Of a stretch of 64,000 nucleotides of DNA, positions 11,925 through 24,626 are shown in pieces (position 1 is the first letter of the stretch; every line of letters begins with the position of its first letter). This DNA is from Sinonovacula constricta (lineage: Eukaryota > Mollusca > Bivalvia > Cardiida > Solecurtidae), in assembly GCA_007844125.1 (NCBI GenBank), contig CM017561.1, forward strand, positions 59,805,450 to 59,869,449, written 5' to 3'. A program made the position numbers and the translations under genes. The notes beneath the pieces are model-generated. The model saw nothing but the letters and a program-made list of their open reading frames with translations. It was not told where the DNA came from and made no database searches.

Positions 11925-13110
11925 ATCTTGATTGCTCAGCCCCCCACAACATGCTGTTGATATTTTTAGGGTAAGTCAAAAGCTCTCTCACATATCCCTG
12001 TTTACACACTTGTGTAGAATGCTTGAGGATTGTGTACTTTGTTACATCCAATATAACCACTAGCTCTTCTTGTGTTTCCACGGTAACCACACTCTTGGCT
12101 TGCTTTGGCTACCATTATATTCCATCAGCCCTCATTGTATAGAAGAGCAAAGTAGGACTCAAACTAGAAAATAGACAAGTCCCATTAATGAAAGATATAA
12201 AACAATCTGTCATGAAAGTTAGCATCTCCTTCAACTTATATTTTTCAGTTTTCATACCCCTTAATTAATTAAAGATGTACAAGCTTGATGTCATAAAAGC
12301 TCCGTTAAAGCCTTTATAGGTTTGAAATTTGGAAGTTTTCTGCTCTTATAATCCTTATAACATTTCCAATCTAAATCAAGGTCATGTTACCTTTTGGACC
12401 ATAAACAAACACTTTTAACCCTTAGCAAAATTGAATAAGAAAATAATTATTTGAGACCACTAATAGAGAAATATTATTTTAAGACAATTACAATTCTACA
12501 CCTCCTTTAAATGTCCAGTAATTGCTGTCCAACACTATCTCCTTGATTCTCACTGCTTATTGTCCTGAGGAATATTGTACCTTGTAAATTATTTATGGGG
12601 TAGTAAGCAGCTAGGTAGGCCAACTGTGAGACCTCGTTACTCCTCTTGGTGTTGACTTATGATAACCTAACCTGTGGGGGAAAAGGTGAAGGTGTGTAAC
12701 CATCAGAGATGGTGTGTAAGGTGTAAGTGATAGTTGAATAACCATTTTTGTTGAAATGTTAATGTTTTTCTTTCTTATTAACTTTTTTCGGGAAACAAAT
12801 TTTATGGACAGTATTGGTTCTCGTATATATTTTTAAAAATGAACCATTTTTATTGAAACTGCTGCATTTTGGGTAAATGAACATATTTTAATATTTTTTT
12901 TCTTATTTTTCTCTTATTTAGTGCAATTTTATTAAAAAGTTTCTTATTTGAGCATACTTTATGTATTCCTTAACTATTTACTATTTTAAATTTATATTCA
13001 TTGCTTTTAAAACCTATCACAGTTGTTTTTTCATCACTTCGCAATAATTACAACTGCAAATTAAGTGCCTATTGCGAAAATAAAGCATTCTATCTTAGCT
13101 AGCATGTCAC
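11925..13110 (+). terminator. Probable BICD 3' UTR and polyadenylation site
   Basis: AT-rich DNA follows the BICD stop. A canonical AATAAA is at 13079-13084 with another at about 13134. No coding sequence is seen in between. The exact 3' end is inferred, and earlier non-canonical signals may be used. Confidence 0.45.
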
Positions 13111-15380
13111 TGTTAAATGAATGATTTTCAGACAATAAATGAAATTTATTTCATTTCGCTAATTGCATGGCCTTGAAATTCTGTTATGCCTGAATCCATT
13201 AATCACACATGATTGATTTATCGGAAGTTAGTATAAATTGACATGACAACATATCGGTAAATGTCATTTACATGAAGAAGTATTTGAAGATAGAATTAAT
13301 GCTGGGTTGGTCATCTCACACTGTTTACTCACTGTTCAGAATATCTGAAATGTCTTGCAATAAGCTACTGAAACACTTTTAGCATGTTTGTGGTTTTAAT
13401 TGAGTACAAGGTGTTCTATGCCGTGAGTTATAGTCACTGACTTGTAACTCCTCACCCCATCAGTCCATGGGTTCAAGTCTGGCCATGACAGAATTCATGT
13501 GAGGTGGACTTTCAGCAGAAAAACACTATGTCATAGGTTCTACCCAGGCATTTATCACCAATAGTAGCTAAAATATATCAATGCAATTAAAAAACAAAAG
13601 ATGTAACTATAAATTCAATGTCATTTTGACCAATTCTGTAGTTTAATTCTCAAGTTGCATTGACCCAAATTGATGTTAGGTACAAAAATATCATTTTGAA
13701 CATTAATTAGAAATTTTAAAGGTTGCGAATTAATCAAACATGTCAAACAAAGAACTCTATGCCATAAGGTTGGAACTAAGCATCATATTAGCAAGCTGGA
13801 AAAATACCTGTGTATGAAACATTTTGCTGTATGGTTGTGTTGTATAAGATATCCATTGTAAGTTAAAACTGGTTTATATTTAGCCTGCTTTGGTGTATAA
13901 TAAGAAGTAAATAATAGGTACTACATTTTTGTTGTTTTCTAACAAATTGATGCAAAGATAAAACAATTCGTGCTAGAACTTGGCAGTAAATAGTGCAGAT
14001 CGTGATCACACAGTTTCCACTTGGAGTTGACTTGTCTGCGTCTACTCTATTTGCTTAAGACAGAATGATATGTGCTAAGTGGACTAAATGTTAGCACACA
14101 AATTTAGAACAGATAGAATGGCTAACAAGTGTGTTTATGGGTTTGTTTATGGAAGGCTTATATTTGCGGTGTATACAATATATTTGTCAATAGCATAGCT
14201 AAACAGATAAAATTTGTAGCCCAGACATTACTGTATCTTTGCCAGCTTATACTATAACCAGCTTATACAGTCATGTAGATTGTGGATGCCTTTTATTTTA
14301 TATTATATCCAGGAATAAGTATTAAAATTATATAGACTTTATAATGGTTATGAGGGTAAAATGTTAATTAAAAGAATGATGTTATTTGTTCTGATGTACA
14401 CAAAATTACTAGAAGCCCAGTATATATTTAAATGCCCCTGCAGGGTCAGCAGTCACACTATAAGCCTGTCTGTCAATAGGGATACAGCAACTGCTAAGTC
14501 CTTTATTCCCTCGTCAAACTCTTTATACCTGGTACTCGTTAGAATTGCCTCGATCAGACAGTTTCACTGACTACCACTAATAAAGGGTATTGTTTTTGGA
14601 ATGAATTGGGTATTTGAAAACACAAACTCAGATTTACGCCTTTTATCAGGATTTTTACTAAAAGTCTTTGTTTAGTTGGCACTTGCAATAGGAATACTCC
14701 TTTCAGACTAAACCCAACTTTATCACTAATCTTTTTTTTTCCTCTTGTTTGATAACTAAACACCAAGTTGCCACTAAAATAATTAAGCATGCTTGTCCTG
14801 AATTGTAGCTTGTTTTATTTTGTTTATACTAATAATGTTAGGAAAAATGTTTTATTCTGTTATTTATGTGCATTATTATACAAGAAAATTAATAAGAATA
14901 TTAATAGAACAAAAAATGTCTGGCCTGTTTCATTACTCACATTTATATTTTGGTTTATTATTTTGTCATTTTTTCATTATTTAGATGAATTTAAAACATA
15001 CTATAAATCTCAGAAATTTTAAGTCACTATTCATTTTTTTATTCATTACCATTGTATGTTTTTATTTGTATGTTACAATTAACAACATTTCAGTTATGTA
15101 AGTTAAACTTCATATTTATAAGAATATTTTCTTTTCAGTTTGTATTTACTGTATAGTACTACTAACACAATTTTTTTATTTCAGAGCCTTCTGTTTCCCT
15201 GTAATTTTCTTGCAGTGCAACCATTTCTGAAAAGCTTATAAGGCCACTCCTTTTTTATTTTATGGTTTACAAAAATTTTTGGTCAAAGTGTCCGTAAGGC
15301 GGTCGAAAAAAAAATATAAAAAAATCCATCCCCGGCCTGTTATATTTGTAACCCCACAGTGTGACCTCAACGTAATACTC
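13111..15380. other. AT-rich intergenic or long-intron DNA with repeat fragments
   Basis: Holds a degenerate SINE of family B around 13440-13570 (GGGTTCAAGTCTGG, then TTCTACCCAGGCAT) and a dispersed repeat copy around 13975-14070 (TGCAGATCGTGATCA, also near 19120 and 29605). No exon is recognised. Confidence 0.5.
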
Positions 15381-15725
15381 CAATCGTACCTACTCAGCGA
15401 TCTCCGGCAAGCTTCGAATGTAATTGTATGAATACACCAGTTGGTGATTTGCCCCGGCGAATAACTTCCCATTGCATTATGTAAACAAAGATGGCTGACT
15501 TTTCAAAGTGCATGCAGTACGCTTTAGATACAATGGAGGTTCAATACTCCTTGAAAGAAGAGCAGATTGCTTCGTTAAAGAATATTTTTAACTTAGTTGG
15601 TACTGTATGTATATTACCAACAGGATTTGGTAAAAGTGTAATATACCAGTTTTTACCCTGCATGCACTCGGATCACGCTTCGGTGATTTCGAAGCTTGCC
15701 GGAGATCGCCGTTTAGGTACGATTG
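15381..15725. repeat. Inverted repeat flanking the helicase fragment
   Basis: Arm 15381-15418 and the reverse complement of 15688-15725 are each 38 nt and differ at four positions, all in a short central patch. Each arm contains CGATCTCCGGCAAGCTTCGA or its complement. The 269-bp loop holds the helicase start codon and Walker A. The ends could be terminal repeats of a small element, or a local inverted duplication. Confidence 0.8.
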
Positions 15726-15778
15726 CCATTTTGAAAGTAGTTTGTCAATATGGCGGCGACAGCATATTTCCGAGGTGA
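15491..15778 (+). pseudogene. RecQ-like ATP-dependent helicase, N-terminal fragment
   Basis: The 95-residue frame begins MADFSKCMQYALD and reaches a helicase Q/Walker A region, LKEEQIASLKN then ILPTGFGKSVIYQFLP (P-loop TGFGKS). This matches the first helicase-domain segment of RecQ-type SF2 helicases that are multicopy in many invertebrate genomes. After the P-loop the sequence enters the right arm of the inverted repeat and loses similarity. No Walker B (DExH) or later helicase motif follows within several kilobases. The start codon lies in AAAGATGGC, a YY1-like context common at genuine starts. It could be exon 1 of a gene whose later exons I cannot see, but a broken copy is more likely. 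Confidence 0.6.
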
Positions 15779-16420
15779 TTACGTAGAGGACGGAATTATC
15801 CGAGGAGTTCCGAGTGCGTAATACTCGTCAGCCATTTCTGCGCTGGACTGGTTTACCAAAATCCGATCCGATACTCTGTGTATTGCTATTTTATCTCTGA
15901 GACATAAAACCCGTCTACCTGTTTCGAGGGCGCGTTTAAAACGCGGCCTATTTATATAAAAACAAGCAAAATGGGATTTGTTTCGATAGTTTTCGGCTCG
16001 TTTTCATAGGGTCGGAAATTATTAAAGAAAAAAAAATCGTCAATTTCGATTTTATTTTTTTTCCATTTCTTGAAAAAATAGGTCCGCCGGTTTTGTAAAC
16101 CATTTTATATAAAAGAAGTGGCCTAAGCATTAAGAAAATGTGCACTTAATTTTTATGTTATTGTGTACTTTTTCCACTTGTGTCTTATACATCATTAGAA
16201 CTCAACTTCATTAGAAAAAAGTGATAGCTATTTATTTTTTTCTATTTGTTGTAAAAGTCATGACTGAACATTATAGCTTCTAACTTCTATATACTAGGTG
16301 TGTTAACAGTTTCTCTTCTGCCTGATGAGACAACACACTAAATATTGGACTCATATAAATGTTATATTTATGCCTTCATTGTAACAATGGCTAAAGCATA
16401 GTATCTTAAATCATGAGTAT
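15779..16420. other. Non-coding, nothing recognised
   Basis: GC-richer for about 150 bp after the helicase fragment (to about 15950), then AT-rich with poly-T and poly-A tracts. No feature supported. Confidence 0.5.
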
Positions 16421-16640
16421 ACAATGTACATGCTCCAGGTAGGAAGGCCCTGGTTTTCAATCTGGGGCTGCGGCATGCCGAAGTCATTAAAAATGATTGT
16501 GGGATAGCAAATATAAGGGTAGTTCCACGACTAGTTGGCCCGATGTCAGGATAATGTGTGTAGGTGTTGTTGGCAGGTTCACAGCATGCTATACACAGTG
16601 AAAGCAGCACTATATCTACATCAAGTGGACACCATCTCCA
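16420..16640 (+). repeat. Dispersed SINE-like repeat, family C
   Basis: Shares with 17105-17310 the string TGTCAGGATAAT, then a GGTGTT-containing spacer and a tail of GCATGCTA then CACAGTGAAAGCAGCACT. A shorter related tail is near 20265-20310. No intact A-box is visible in this copy. Confidence 0.55.
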
Positions 16641-17104
16641 GTTACCTGTAACTGTACAATGTTTTTCACTTTGCCTTCAACACTATTCTGTATAATTATG
16701 GCTAGAGCATAGTATCTTTATATTGATGAGTATCCATGGCATTCATTTTGCTCTGCTCAAAATACTGTTGTTGCAAATACATGGTATCTTCACATCTATG
16801 TGTATACATTGTTTTCTCTGTCTTATTGCATCATGGCTGCAGTTAGTATCTTTTTATTCATGAGTATATATGACTTTCGCTGTTGGTTGATACTATCATG
16901 TTTTACATTGATTGGCCATGGCCAGTGTTTCTGTCTCACTGTTCAGGCCAGTGCTTCTGTCTCACTGTTCTGGAATGTATTGATTTCCCTTAAAGGCAGA
17001 TCATGTCTCTACAACCTGCTGCTTCTGAGAGGATTAAACTGGTATTGTAGTGGTCTTTGGTGGCATTATCTATGTCATAGGTATTTATTGTAAGAATCTT
17101 TGGT

Positions 17105-17310
17105 AAACACGCCATTGGTAGAGCATTGGCTGCAGGTTTCAAACATTGGCCGCAACATAACCAAGTTGTAAAAATAGTGTTATAGTTAACTTGCTAATGC
17201 TCAAGCAGATACAAGGGTAATTCCAAGTTTTGCACGGTGTCAGGATAATAGGTGGTATAATGCCAGGTGTTCATGGCATGCTAAATACAGTGAAAGCAGT
17301 ACTCCAGATA
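17105..17310 (+). repeat. Dispersed SINE-like repeat, family C, with tRNA-like head
   Basis: The head CCATTGGTAGAGCATTGGCT resembles a tRNA A-box region and is followed about 30 bp later by a degenerate B-box (GGTTTCAAAC). The family C tail then follows (TGTCAGGATAAT ... GGCATGCTAAATACAGTGAAAGCAG). Confidence 0.55.
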
Positions 17311-19495
17311 ACTGAAATACTGTCAAAACGCAATAAACAAAATCATGGTCAGAAGCAAGGTGGTCACAGTTGGTCAAATTTGCATTTTCTTTTTATTAAA
17401 AAAGCTTAACTAAATTGAAGTTAAGTGAAAAATGGAATGTGTTACCTCTTATCACTTGTTTATATGTGAACATGTTGTCTTCCAGTTGTATTGTCCTGAG
17501 TTAGGAATCAGAAACATTGCAACACTTTGTTAGTCGTTCTTAGCTCAACATTCTTGTATATCTCAACTGCTAGTAGATACCAGATTAATGTCACTTGTAT
17601 ATGTTGGTCCTAAACAATTGCCTCATTTAAGGGATGAAATTTAAATGCATGAGTTACGAATTGTGTGTGTGTTTTTTTTGTGATTATGACTATATGACCA
17701 AATTGCATTAACACATTAATGTCCAGATTTAAGGGTCCCAGGTTCACTGTCCTGCTACTGCTTTGCTGGTGAGAAAGCGTTACTTGTATTGTTATAAGGG
17801 GGGATAATGTGTCTGTGGCTACAGGTTAAGGCAATGTTCTCCAGCTTAGTATCCATGATTAGAACTTCCATGAAACGTTAGTCCTTGGGCAAGACTTTTC
17901 CTAACCTTTCACTTGTGTAGAACAGTACTCAGGAAGTTACAAACTGAGTACTGATTTTACTCAGGTAAGTGACAGTGTAGAAGATTATTTTTGCTTGCAA
18001 GCATTTGTTACCTCAACAATAAGGTTTAAAGATTTCCGTATACCCGTGCCATAAAAGAGAAATTGATGTGTCTATAGGAAATTAAGCATTGCACCTGTCC
18101 ATATGTTGTTTCCTATGTGCATTTATCAAATTCCATTAAAAATTTTAGTCATGAAATTTCTTCTATCTTTTTGTTGTTGCTATTTTTGTTGTTGCTTTTG
18201 TTTTTAACTAAAATTCAAAGCCCAGCCCATGAATTGATCCCTCAATGGTTGATTGTATAACGTAATGTTTTATGTATTAGTAACAAGCAATTAAACTGTC
18301 ATTATATTCCAGCTTCATTACCTGCACCGCACAAAGCGGTTTTGTTGGCAATTATCGTAAGCACAGTGTTAACTTGTCCTTTTATTATTGGCATATTTAT
18401 ATCATCATACAGACCTAACCATTTTTAGGATTTATTTCAAAATAATTGCCGCATAATTTTTAATCAATATACAGAACCTTGCTTCAGATTATGCACTGAG
18501 GAAAAAAATAGGCAATTGTTGATGATGGAAATTTTAACAGATAGGCCAGATATTGATTTATTATTTTTATTAATGCACTTATTGATAAATTTTATGAAGT
18601 TTTAATGATATTGCAGGTGATACCAGTTTTAGTCATGGGACATGCAATATTGACAACAAATAATTGATACCTGACAATTATACCTTGAAATGCCTAAAAT
18701 TACATTTTGTTACAATTGGTATAGAATGATTGAATTTTAACTCTGTCTTTGCGAAAGAATTAATTTCTACTTTGATTACAAGTCATGAAGTTACATGTTT
18801 TGAAACCCTAATGGTTTGAAATTTCACTAACGAAACTTGACAATTGTCAAAATGTTGCCTATTTTATGAACAGAAAAATAAATAATTCAAAACTTCCAGA
18901 CAATTGATTTAGATGGAACAAAAATCAAAACATGGTTGCCTGTAAGAAATACAACTTTGTAGTCAATTCAGTACAAAGAACCATTCTGAATGGCAGTGAA
19001 CTTGCATAGATAATATGTTTGATAATCAAAGACATTAAAAACAAATCATAAACCTCAGCTTGCTACATAGAATGTTAACAATGTGTACTAAACTACATTT
19101 GGATTATAACTAAATGCAAATGAAACTTGATCAGTGCAGATATTGATCAGACAATTTCCAGCAGCTGTGCCAGCTTATGTGTATCTAAACTATTGGCCTA
19201 AGCCTTATTCATACATGCTTCATGTTCTCAGAGTTTAAATTTGTAATAAGCTCAGTATTGTTTGGGCATAAAGTGGGTAGAATGAGGGCTCGTTATGATA
19301 AAACTCCATTTTATTCACTAGTTATACACTAGTTACACTTCTGCCAATACCTTTCTTTTTATTATCAGTAATGATAAACAACTGAATTAGTTTTTTTATT
19401 AACACAACCTATTATTTACCAAATGAGTAGTTTATATCATTTTATTTTTTTAATCATAGCAGTATCCTTAACCAAACAGTAGTGTTGTTGTCTTG
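17311..19495. other. AT-rich non-coding DNA
   Basis: No exon supported. A dispersed repeat copy (family D, GTGCAGATATTGATCAGACA) lies around 19130-19205. Confidence 0.5.
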
Positions 19496-19499
19496 TTTC

Positions 19500-19630
19500 T
19501 CTGCTGTGTGATCAGAGTCCCAGTCTGGGTGAAGGACTTAATGTTGAAAGATCTTCCAGCTGACCTGCGGTGTGCCTTTGGTTGTACCCAGACATTTGTC
19601 TGGGGTCTTCCTCCATCAAAATAGCCGGTT
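19500..19630 (+). mobile_element. SINE family B copy (degenerate)
   Basis: Contains the family core CTTCCAGCTGACCTGCGGTG, then a hairpin region CCCAGACATTTGTCTGGG, then TCTTCCTCCATC. The tRNA-like head is degraded. Confidence 0.7.
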
Positions 19631-21560
19631 ATTAACTTAACCATTATTAACAAAACTGTAAAAAAAACAAATCCTTTTCACTATTGAAAGGCACAATGTG
19701 CTCCTATTCAGACAATAACAAAACATGTGTTGCAATGTTAGTCCATTTGTCTAGCATTGGGTTTGTAAGTTATCAGATTAGTCAACCAGTTACAAATACA
19801 GGTGTGTTTCTGATCTGAGTGTCACATTGAGTCATGCAGGAAGCAGGGAGTGGGATTGGTGGTCATGTGTACGCAACATGCACTGAGCAGTCAGGTCATC
19901 TCTTGTAGTTTACACATCAGAACAGGCAACCCTTTTATTGGCATTTTCACAGTGACATGATCTGGATTAGTGAGGCTATTTCTCTTAACCCATTACTGGA
20001 AACACCTTTAGGGTGGTGTATGTTTTGTGTTATTGGGATGAATGGCATTTCCAGCAAGTAAAGCATTAAACAAATAACATACATTTAGCTATATGTACCC
20101 CCCCACCCACCCCCTCTAAAAGTAAAAAATATCCTTGTTCTGCAAGTATGTGAAACCATATTGAAGAAAGATATTCTTTTGACAGTGTTTTTCTCGTGGT
20201 TGTCATGGATAATGGAGAAAATATGTAATATGTGTTGTCGTATTATATCGTGTTAATAGCACCATAATATGCTATCACAGTAAAGGCAGCACCCTGAATC
20301 TGCATCATATGAGCGCTGTGCAGGTAAAGGTCAGTGGAAGATTGTTGTTGGGACGCTTAAAAATATAGATAAAGAGTTAAGTTTCAATTTATATGTTTTC
20401 ATGGGTCAGTATCCATTGTATGGCTGCAATTCTATCTCCTGCCATTTAAACTAACAAAGTATCAAGATTGAGTTGACTGCCAACATTAAAAGTGACATGA
20501 TGACATTTCCCAGGGAAGGATTAGTTAATTGGCTGATTGATTTACCTTTAATGGATGGGAACAGACTTAAGATTCAACTCATGTCAGTCTTGTTTTTGCC
20601 ATATTAAAAAACGGCATAAGTTGTGTTTGTTTTACAAGATTTACAAGATTTAGTCAGAATCAATTGGTTTGTTTTCTTCTCATACATACATGCATACATA
20701 CATACATGAGCTCTATGATCATTTTAGTTGTAGGATTTTGTTTTTTTCTTTCAGTTGTTTTGTTTTGAATTTTAAATTTTCTGGTTTAGAATAACTTCTT
20801 TATTCAGAAGACGTTTGTGAATATATTATCTTCATTAATTACAAACTTAGTTATGATTCAGTACAATTTATGTGCTTATGTACAGCTACAATGCATTTTA
20901 GGTATATTTCATGCCAAAATGTAACCTGTTTTCTTTAGGTTTCAGGATGAAAGACATTAAAAAATATTGTTTGCTTTTCAAAATTTCAGATGGTTTTAAT
21001 CAAAATAATCAATTAACATTTGTAATTTTAGCCTCAGAGTCTTGTGTTGCCTTTTTCCCACTAACAATTAGCATTTTGTTTTGATTTCAGAGTCATTTTT
21101 GCCGTCCTCGGCCTTCTCAAAAGGATTAACATACACCTTGTTTACCTAGGGATATATAATTTTTGACAAGGAGGGGTTTATGTTCATGGTGGATCTAAGA
21201 CTTTTGTAATTGGAGTAGGACAATTTTTACAAATACGGTTAAAAGTGCCTTGAACCACTTACGAAAGAGAGAAAATATATGAAAGAGTTGAATCAAACAG
21301 TAATTGCATAAAAACTAAACGTAGTTGAGTTTACTTTCAATACTTATTTACTGTACATATACTGTAACATTGTAATGTACTGTATTTAGCATACAATGCT
21401 TAAAACCAATTAGCATGCAATGCCTTATTTCAGACTGTATACAATGCTTAAAATCTGTGTATCATTTGCATAGACATGTATTTGTGAAAAAGTTAGTTCA
21501 CAAGAGTATTATTAATCAATTAAAGGAGAATTTGTGATATAAATGGCATAAAAAATAAAT
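19631..21560. other. AT-rich non-coding DNA
   Basis: Contains a family C tail fragment (about 20265-20320), a CATA repeat near 20683-20706 and the candidate BICD last exon at 21091-21129. Otherwise nothing recognised. Confidence 0.5.
21091..21129 (+). other. Candidate alternative terminal exon of BICD
   Basis: A good 3' splice site (TTTGATTTCAG) is followed by 12 codons and TAA in phase 0, reading SHFCRPRPSQKD. Phase 0 matches the unused donor at 11810/11811 in BICD, so joining would replace the Gly/Arg/His-rich tail by a short basic, proline-containing one. CG-rich codons stand out in AT-rich surroundings. The 9.3-kb distance and short length make this speculative. Confidence 0.25.
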
Positions 21561-21735
21561 CGGGAGTCATCCGTGGCCGAGCAGATGGAGTAGCCGACTC
21601 CTCAGCCCCTAGTCACGTAGGGTTGGGTCCCTGTCTAGATAAGAGATTCCGTGTGGGGAGGTCTTCCAACTGACATGTGATGCATCTGTGGTCCTACCCA
21701 GACACATGTCCAGTCTTCCTTCAACATAAATAAGC
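21561..21735 (+). mobile_element. SINE family B copy
   Basis: The head GTGGCCGAGCAGATGGAGTA resembles a tRNA A-box, followed by a degenerate B-box (GGGTTGGGTCCC), then GAGGTCTTCCAACTGACATG and CCTACCCAGACACATGTCC. A poly-A tract follows at 21780. Confidence 0.7.
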
Positions 21736-22689
21736 TGGACAATCATCACCAATATGATCATACTTTTTAGATGCTGATTGAAAAAAAAAAAAAATGAAAG
21801 GCTTTGTACCAGTTAGCAAACAAGGGTTAAAGTAATTGTATCAATTGCATGCACATTTATTTGTTGAAAAAGGTTAGCTTACAAGATTGGTTTCATAGCA
21901 AAACCACTATAATATTTTTACAATGTGAAAATGTGTGATGTACATGTGGACAGTCTCTGAAGGTGCTAGAAAATGGTGTTGCAGTTTGTTTATTATGAGC
22001 AAAATGTGTAATTTAATCTGCCTGTAATGGTGCTAGATTGATAGAAAATGGTGTGCTGCAATTTTAAATGTATTGGTTTCCATAGTGATATTGATATTGC
22101 AACCTACCACTTTGACATATTTTCATCTTTTTCTCATTATGTACATTGGACAGTGTCTTTCTTGATGCATCATACATGTAGTTTCTCATTGTCAACAGTA
22201 GTGTTGTTTCTACCTAGTCACTATATGTCTATCAGGTGCTTCAACATTCCCAAATATATATGAGCTTGTACTTTATGTTTTAACAGATGCCAATGTCGAT
22301 CTCAATAAAGTCAAATTAAAAAAATAACTGTCTATTATACCCACCAGATGCAAAGTCTATGGGACTGTATTTGTGTCAAGTCCATCCGTCTGTCTCTAGA
22401 CCAGATTTGTCCACATGTGTTCTTGGCTGCTGTAGGTCCGTTTTTGTTTGTTTTTAAACCTTACAGGACCAGTAAGTGCCAGACCTAGTTTGTGCATATT
22501 ATTGGTACATCATGATAGGCACAATTTTAAACTGAGGTATGGTCCTTTGTTATATTTTTTGTATGCAGTAACTTTTGGCAGAGAAGTATCTGGGGGTATT
22601 GATCCTTTGGAAAAATATTATTCTTTATGATGGCATGTGGAGGAATAATGATAATATAACAGATAAGTTTATAGAAATGTTTATTTAAG

Positions 22690-23450
22690 GTAATTATCCG
22701 ATGTTTAAAGAAAATTTATATATAAGGTATTAAAACCAATACAGTATCAAATGAAACCAGCTAAGCTGGATTTTAAAAGATGTTAAATGTTCAAAAGGTA
22801 TAGAAGAAAAATTGTTTTTTAAGGTTTTAAGTACCATTATAGTCCTGTTAAAGATGTTTATCTTAGGTGACCTTGGGAGTTGTTTTTTTATCCCATCGTA
22901 GAATAGAAGGGAAGGTCCATCCAATGTGACTTTAAAAATTATAAAATAATAAGTATAAAAGAAAAGTTGTTTTTTCCAAGAGTTAATGCTAGTAAAGAAT
23001 ATAATTTAAATACCTACATATTAATAAAGCAAACATTTATCTTAGGCAAGTTAAATATTAGAAGTTTATCTGAAGGCAAGGTGTTAAATAATGGTATCGA
23101 AGGCAAGTTGCCCTGAAGGAAAGATTTTTTTTATCTAACATGACCTTTCATCATGACAGACTTTGGCAAGATGATTTAATAGGTGTTATATTTTAATATG
23201 TCCTCAAAAGCAATGTTTATCTAAGAAAGGCTGTAGGCAGGAGGTAAAATATTATATTGTATATGCCAGTATTGTTAAGGTTTATTTAAGGTATTGAATA
23301 AAAATACTATGTAGATAGAAAGGTAAAGCTTTAATGACATACAGGTGATTAATACCAGTATGGTATGCAGGAAATGATTGTTTGAAGGCAACTTCTTACA
23401 CTGGTAAATAAAATATTGAGAGAAAATATCCTATATCTGAGGTGATAAAT
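22690..23450 (+). repeat. Degenerate low-copy tandem array
   Basis: The phrase GTTTATCTTAGG or GTTTATTTAAGGT and a following AAGGTATTAAAT-like phrase recur irregularly (near 22680, 22856, 23036, 23215, 23280). This suggests an old, diverged tandem repeat of about 60-180 bp spacing. Unit boundaries cannot be fixed by eye. Confidence 0.35.
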
Positions 23451-23599
23451 CGAGGTGTTAAGTGTAGTATTAAGACTCATAGAAAAGGAAAGAGGAGAGA
23501 TGCAGAGAAGCCAGCAACTGTTGGGTATGAGATGTTGTTCTACTTGTAGGAATGTTTCTCCTTCCCTGGGAGCTGCTCAAGCCCAAGAGGAACCAGTAT

Positions 23600-23640
23600 G
23601 TAACTTCCTGTCACATGACCTCTGCAGTCACCATAGCAAC
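23600..23640 (+). promoter_or_regulatory. Motif cluster: ETS, E-box and RFX X-box
   Basis: Within 40 bp lie ACTTCCTG (ETS), GTCACATGAC (E-box) and GTCACCATAGCAAC at 23627-23640, which fits the RFX X-box consensus (RYYNCC-AT-RGNAAC). The surrounding 150 bp is GC-richer than its neighbourhood. A distal regulatory element is an inference. Confidence 0.3.
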
Positions 23641-24506
23641 AAGCTTTCTCAGACACAGTTATAGAAGGCATCTTGTTTTGTGGCGAAGATTTGTAATTAG
23701 GTTGATTCATGTATGATGTTCAAGATAAAGTGTAATTACTTTATTGGATTTTTTCGTGTTTTTCTGGAAGATAATTACTTCGGTTCAGTTTTCAAAAACA
23801 TTATACGTAATATAAATAATATTAGTAATATAAATAATATTAAATAATATGCAAGTATAAAATATTCTGTCTCATATAATATATATAAAAATTTGATATT
23901 TATTTTGACACACATTGCTGTGTCTTCTTAGCCAAAATATAGGATGTCGTCTGTCCGCATGACTACATATAATGAATATAATGAAAAAACAGTTATGGTG
24001 AGGCATAGCCTTCATTCTGCTGTTACACACCTCGGCTTCAATAACAAGCTGGAAGATGGTTGGTGGGATAATGAAACCCAACTAGCAAGAAACTTAAACT
24101 CCATATCAATTACTAACATTTCTGTTGAATAGATCTTTTAAATGATAGGCCTTGTATTCTGTGTCATGAGAAAGTTGCTGGTTTCATTTGAAGCCATTAT
24201 GTTGTGCTTTAGTCGTATTCCTGTCACATTCTTTATTAGGGTCTGTGTGACCTAGGCTGTTTACCATTTATTGTAGACAGTTTTATGGAATTTCACTTTA
24301 ATTTTAATTGTTCTTTCACATTCTTATAGTAGTCTGTTTATTATAAACCCCTTTTGTGGATATTTGGTATAATTATTCTTTTTATTTTCTTAATGTACTT
24401 TCACTTTGTTTTGCAGGGTCTTTAGTATCTATTGTATTCAAGTTACATGTCGGACAGCTTTAGATGTTTGTCCTTAGTATTCACTTAACTGTTTTAACTG
24501 AATAAA

Positions 24507-24626
24507 TTGTGGTTCAAGTCCCTGTTCCAGGTGAAGGACTTGATGTAGGAAGGTTTGCCAGCTGACCTGTAGTGCACCAGTAGCTTCTCCCTAGACATAT
24601 TTTTTCTCCACCTAAAATAGCTGGAT
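24507..24626 (+). mobile_element. SINE family B fragment
   Basis: B-box-like GTGGTTCAAGTCCC, then GTGAAGGACTTGATGT, then TTTGCCAGCTGACCTGTAGTG and CTAGACATAT. The head is missing. Confidence 0.65.
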
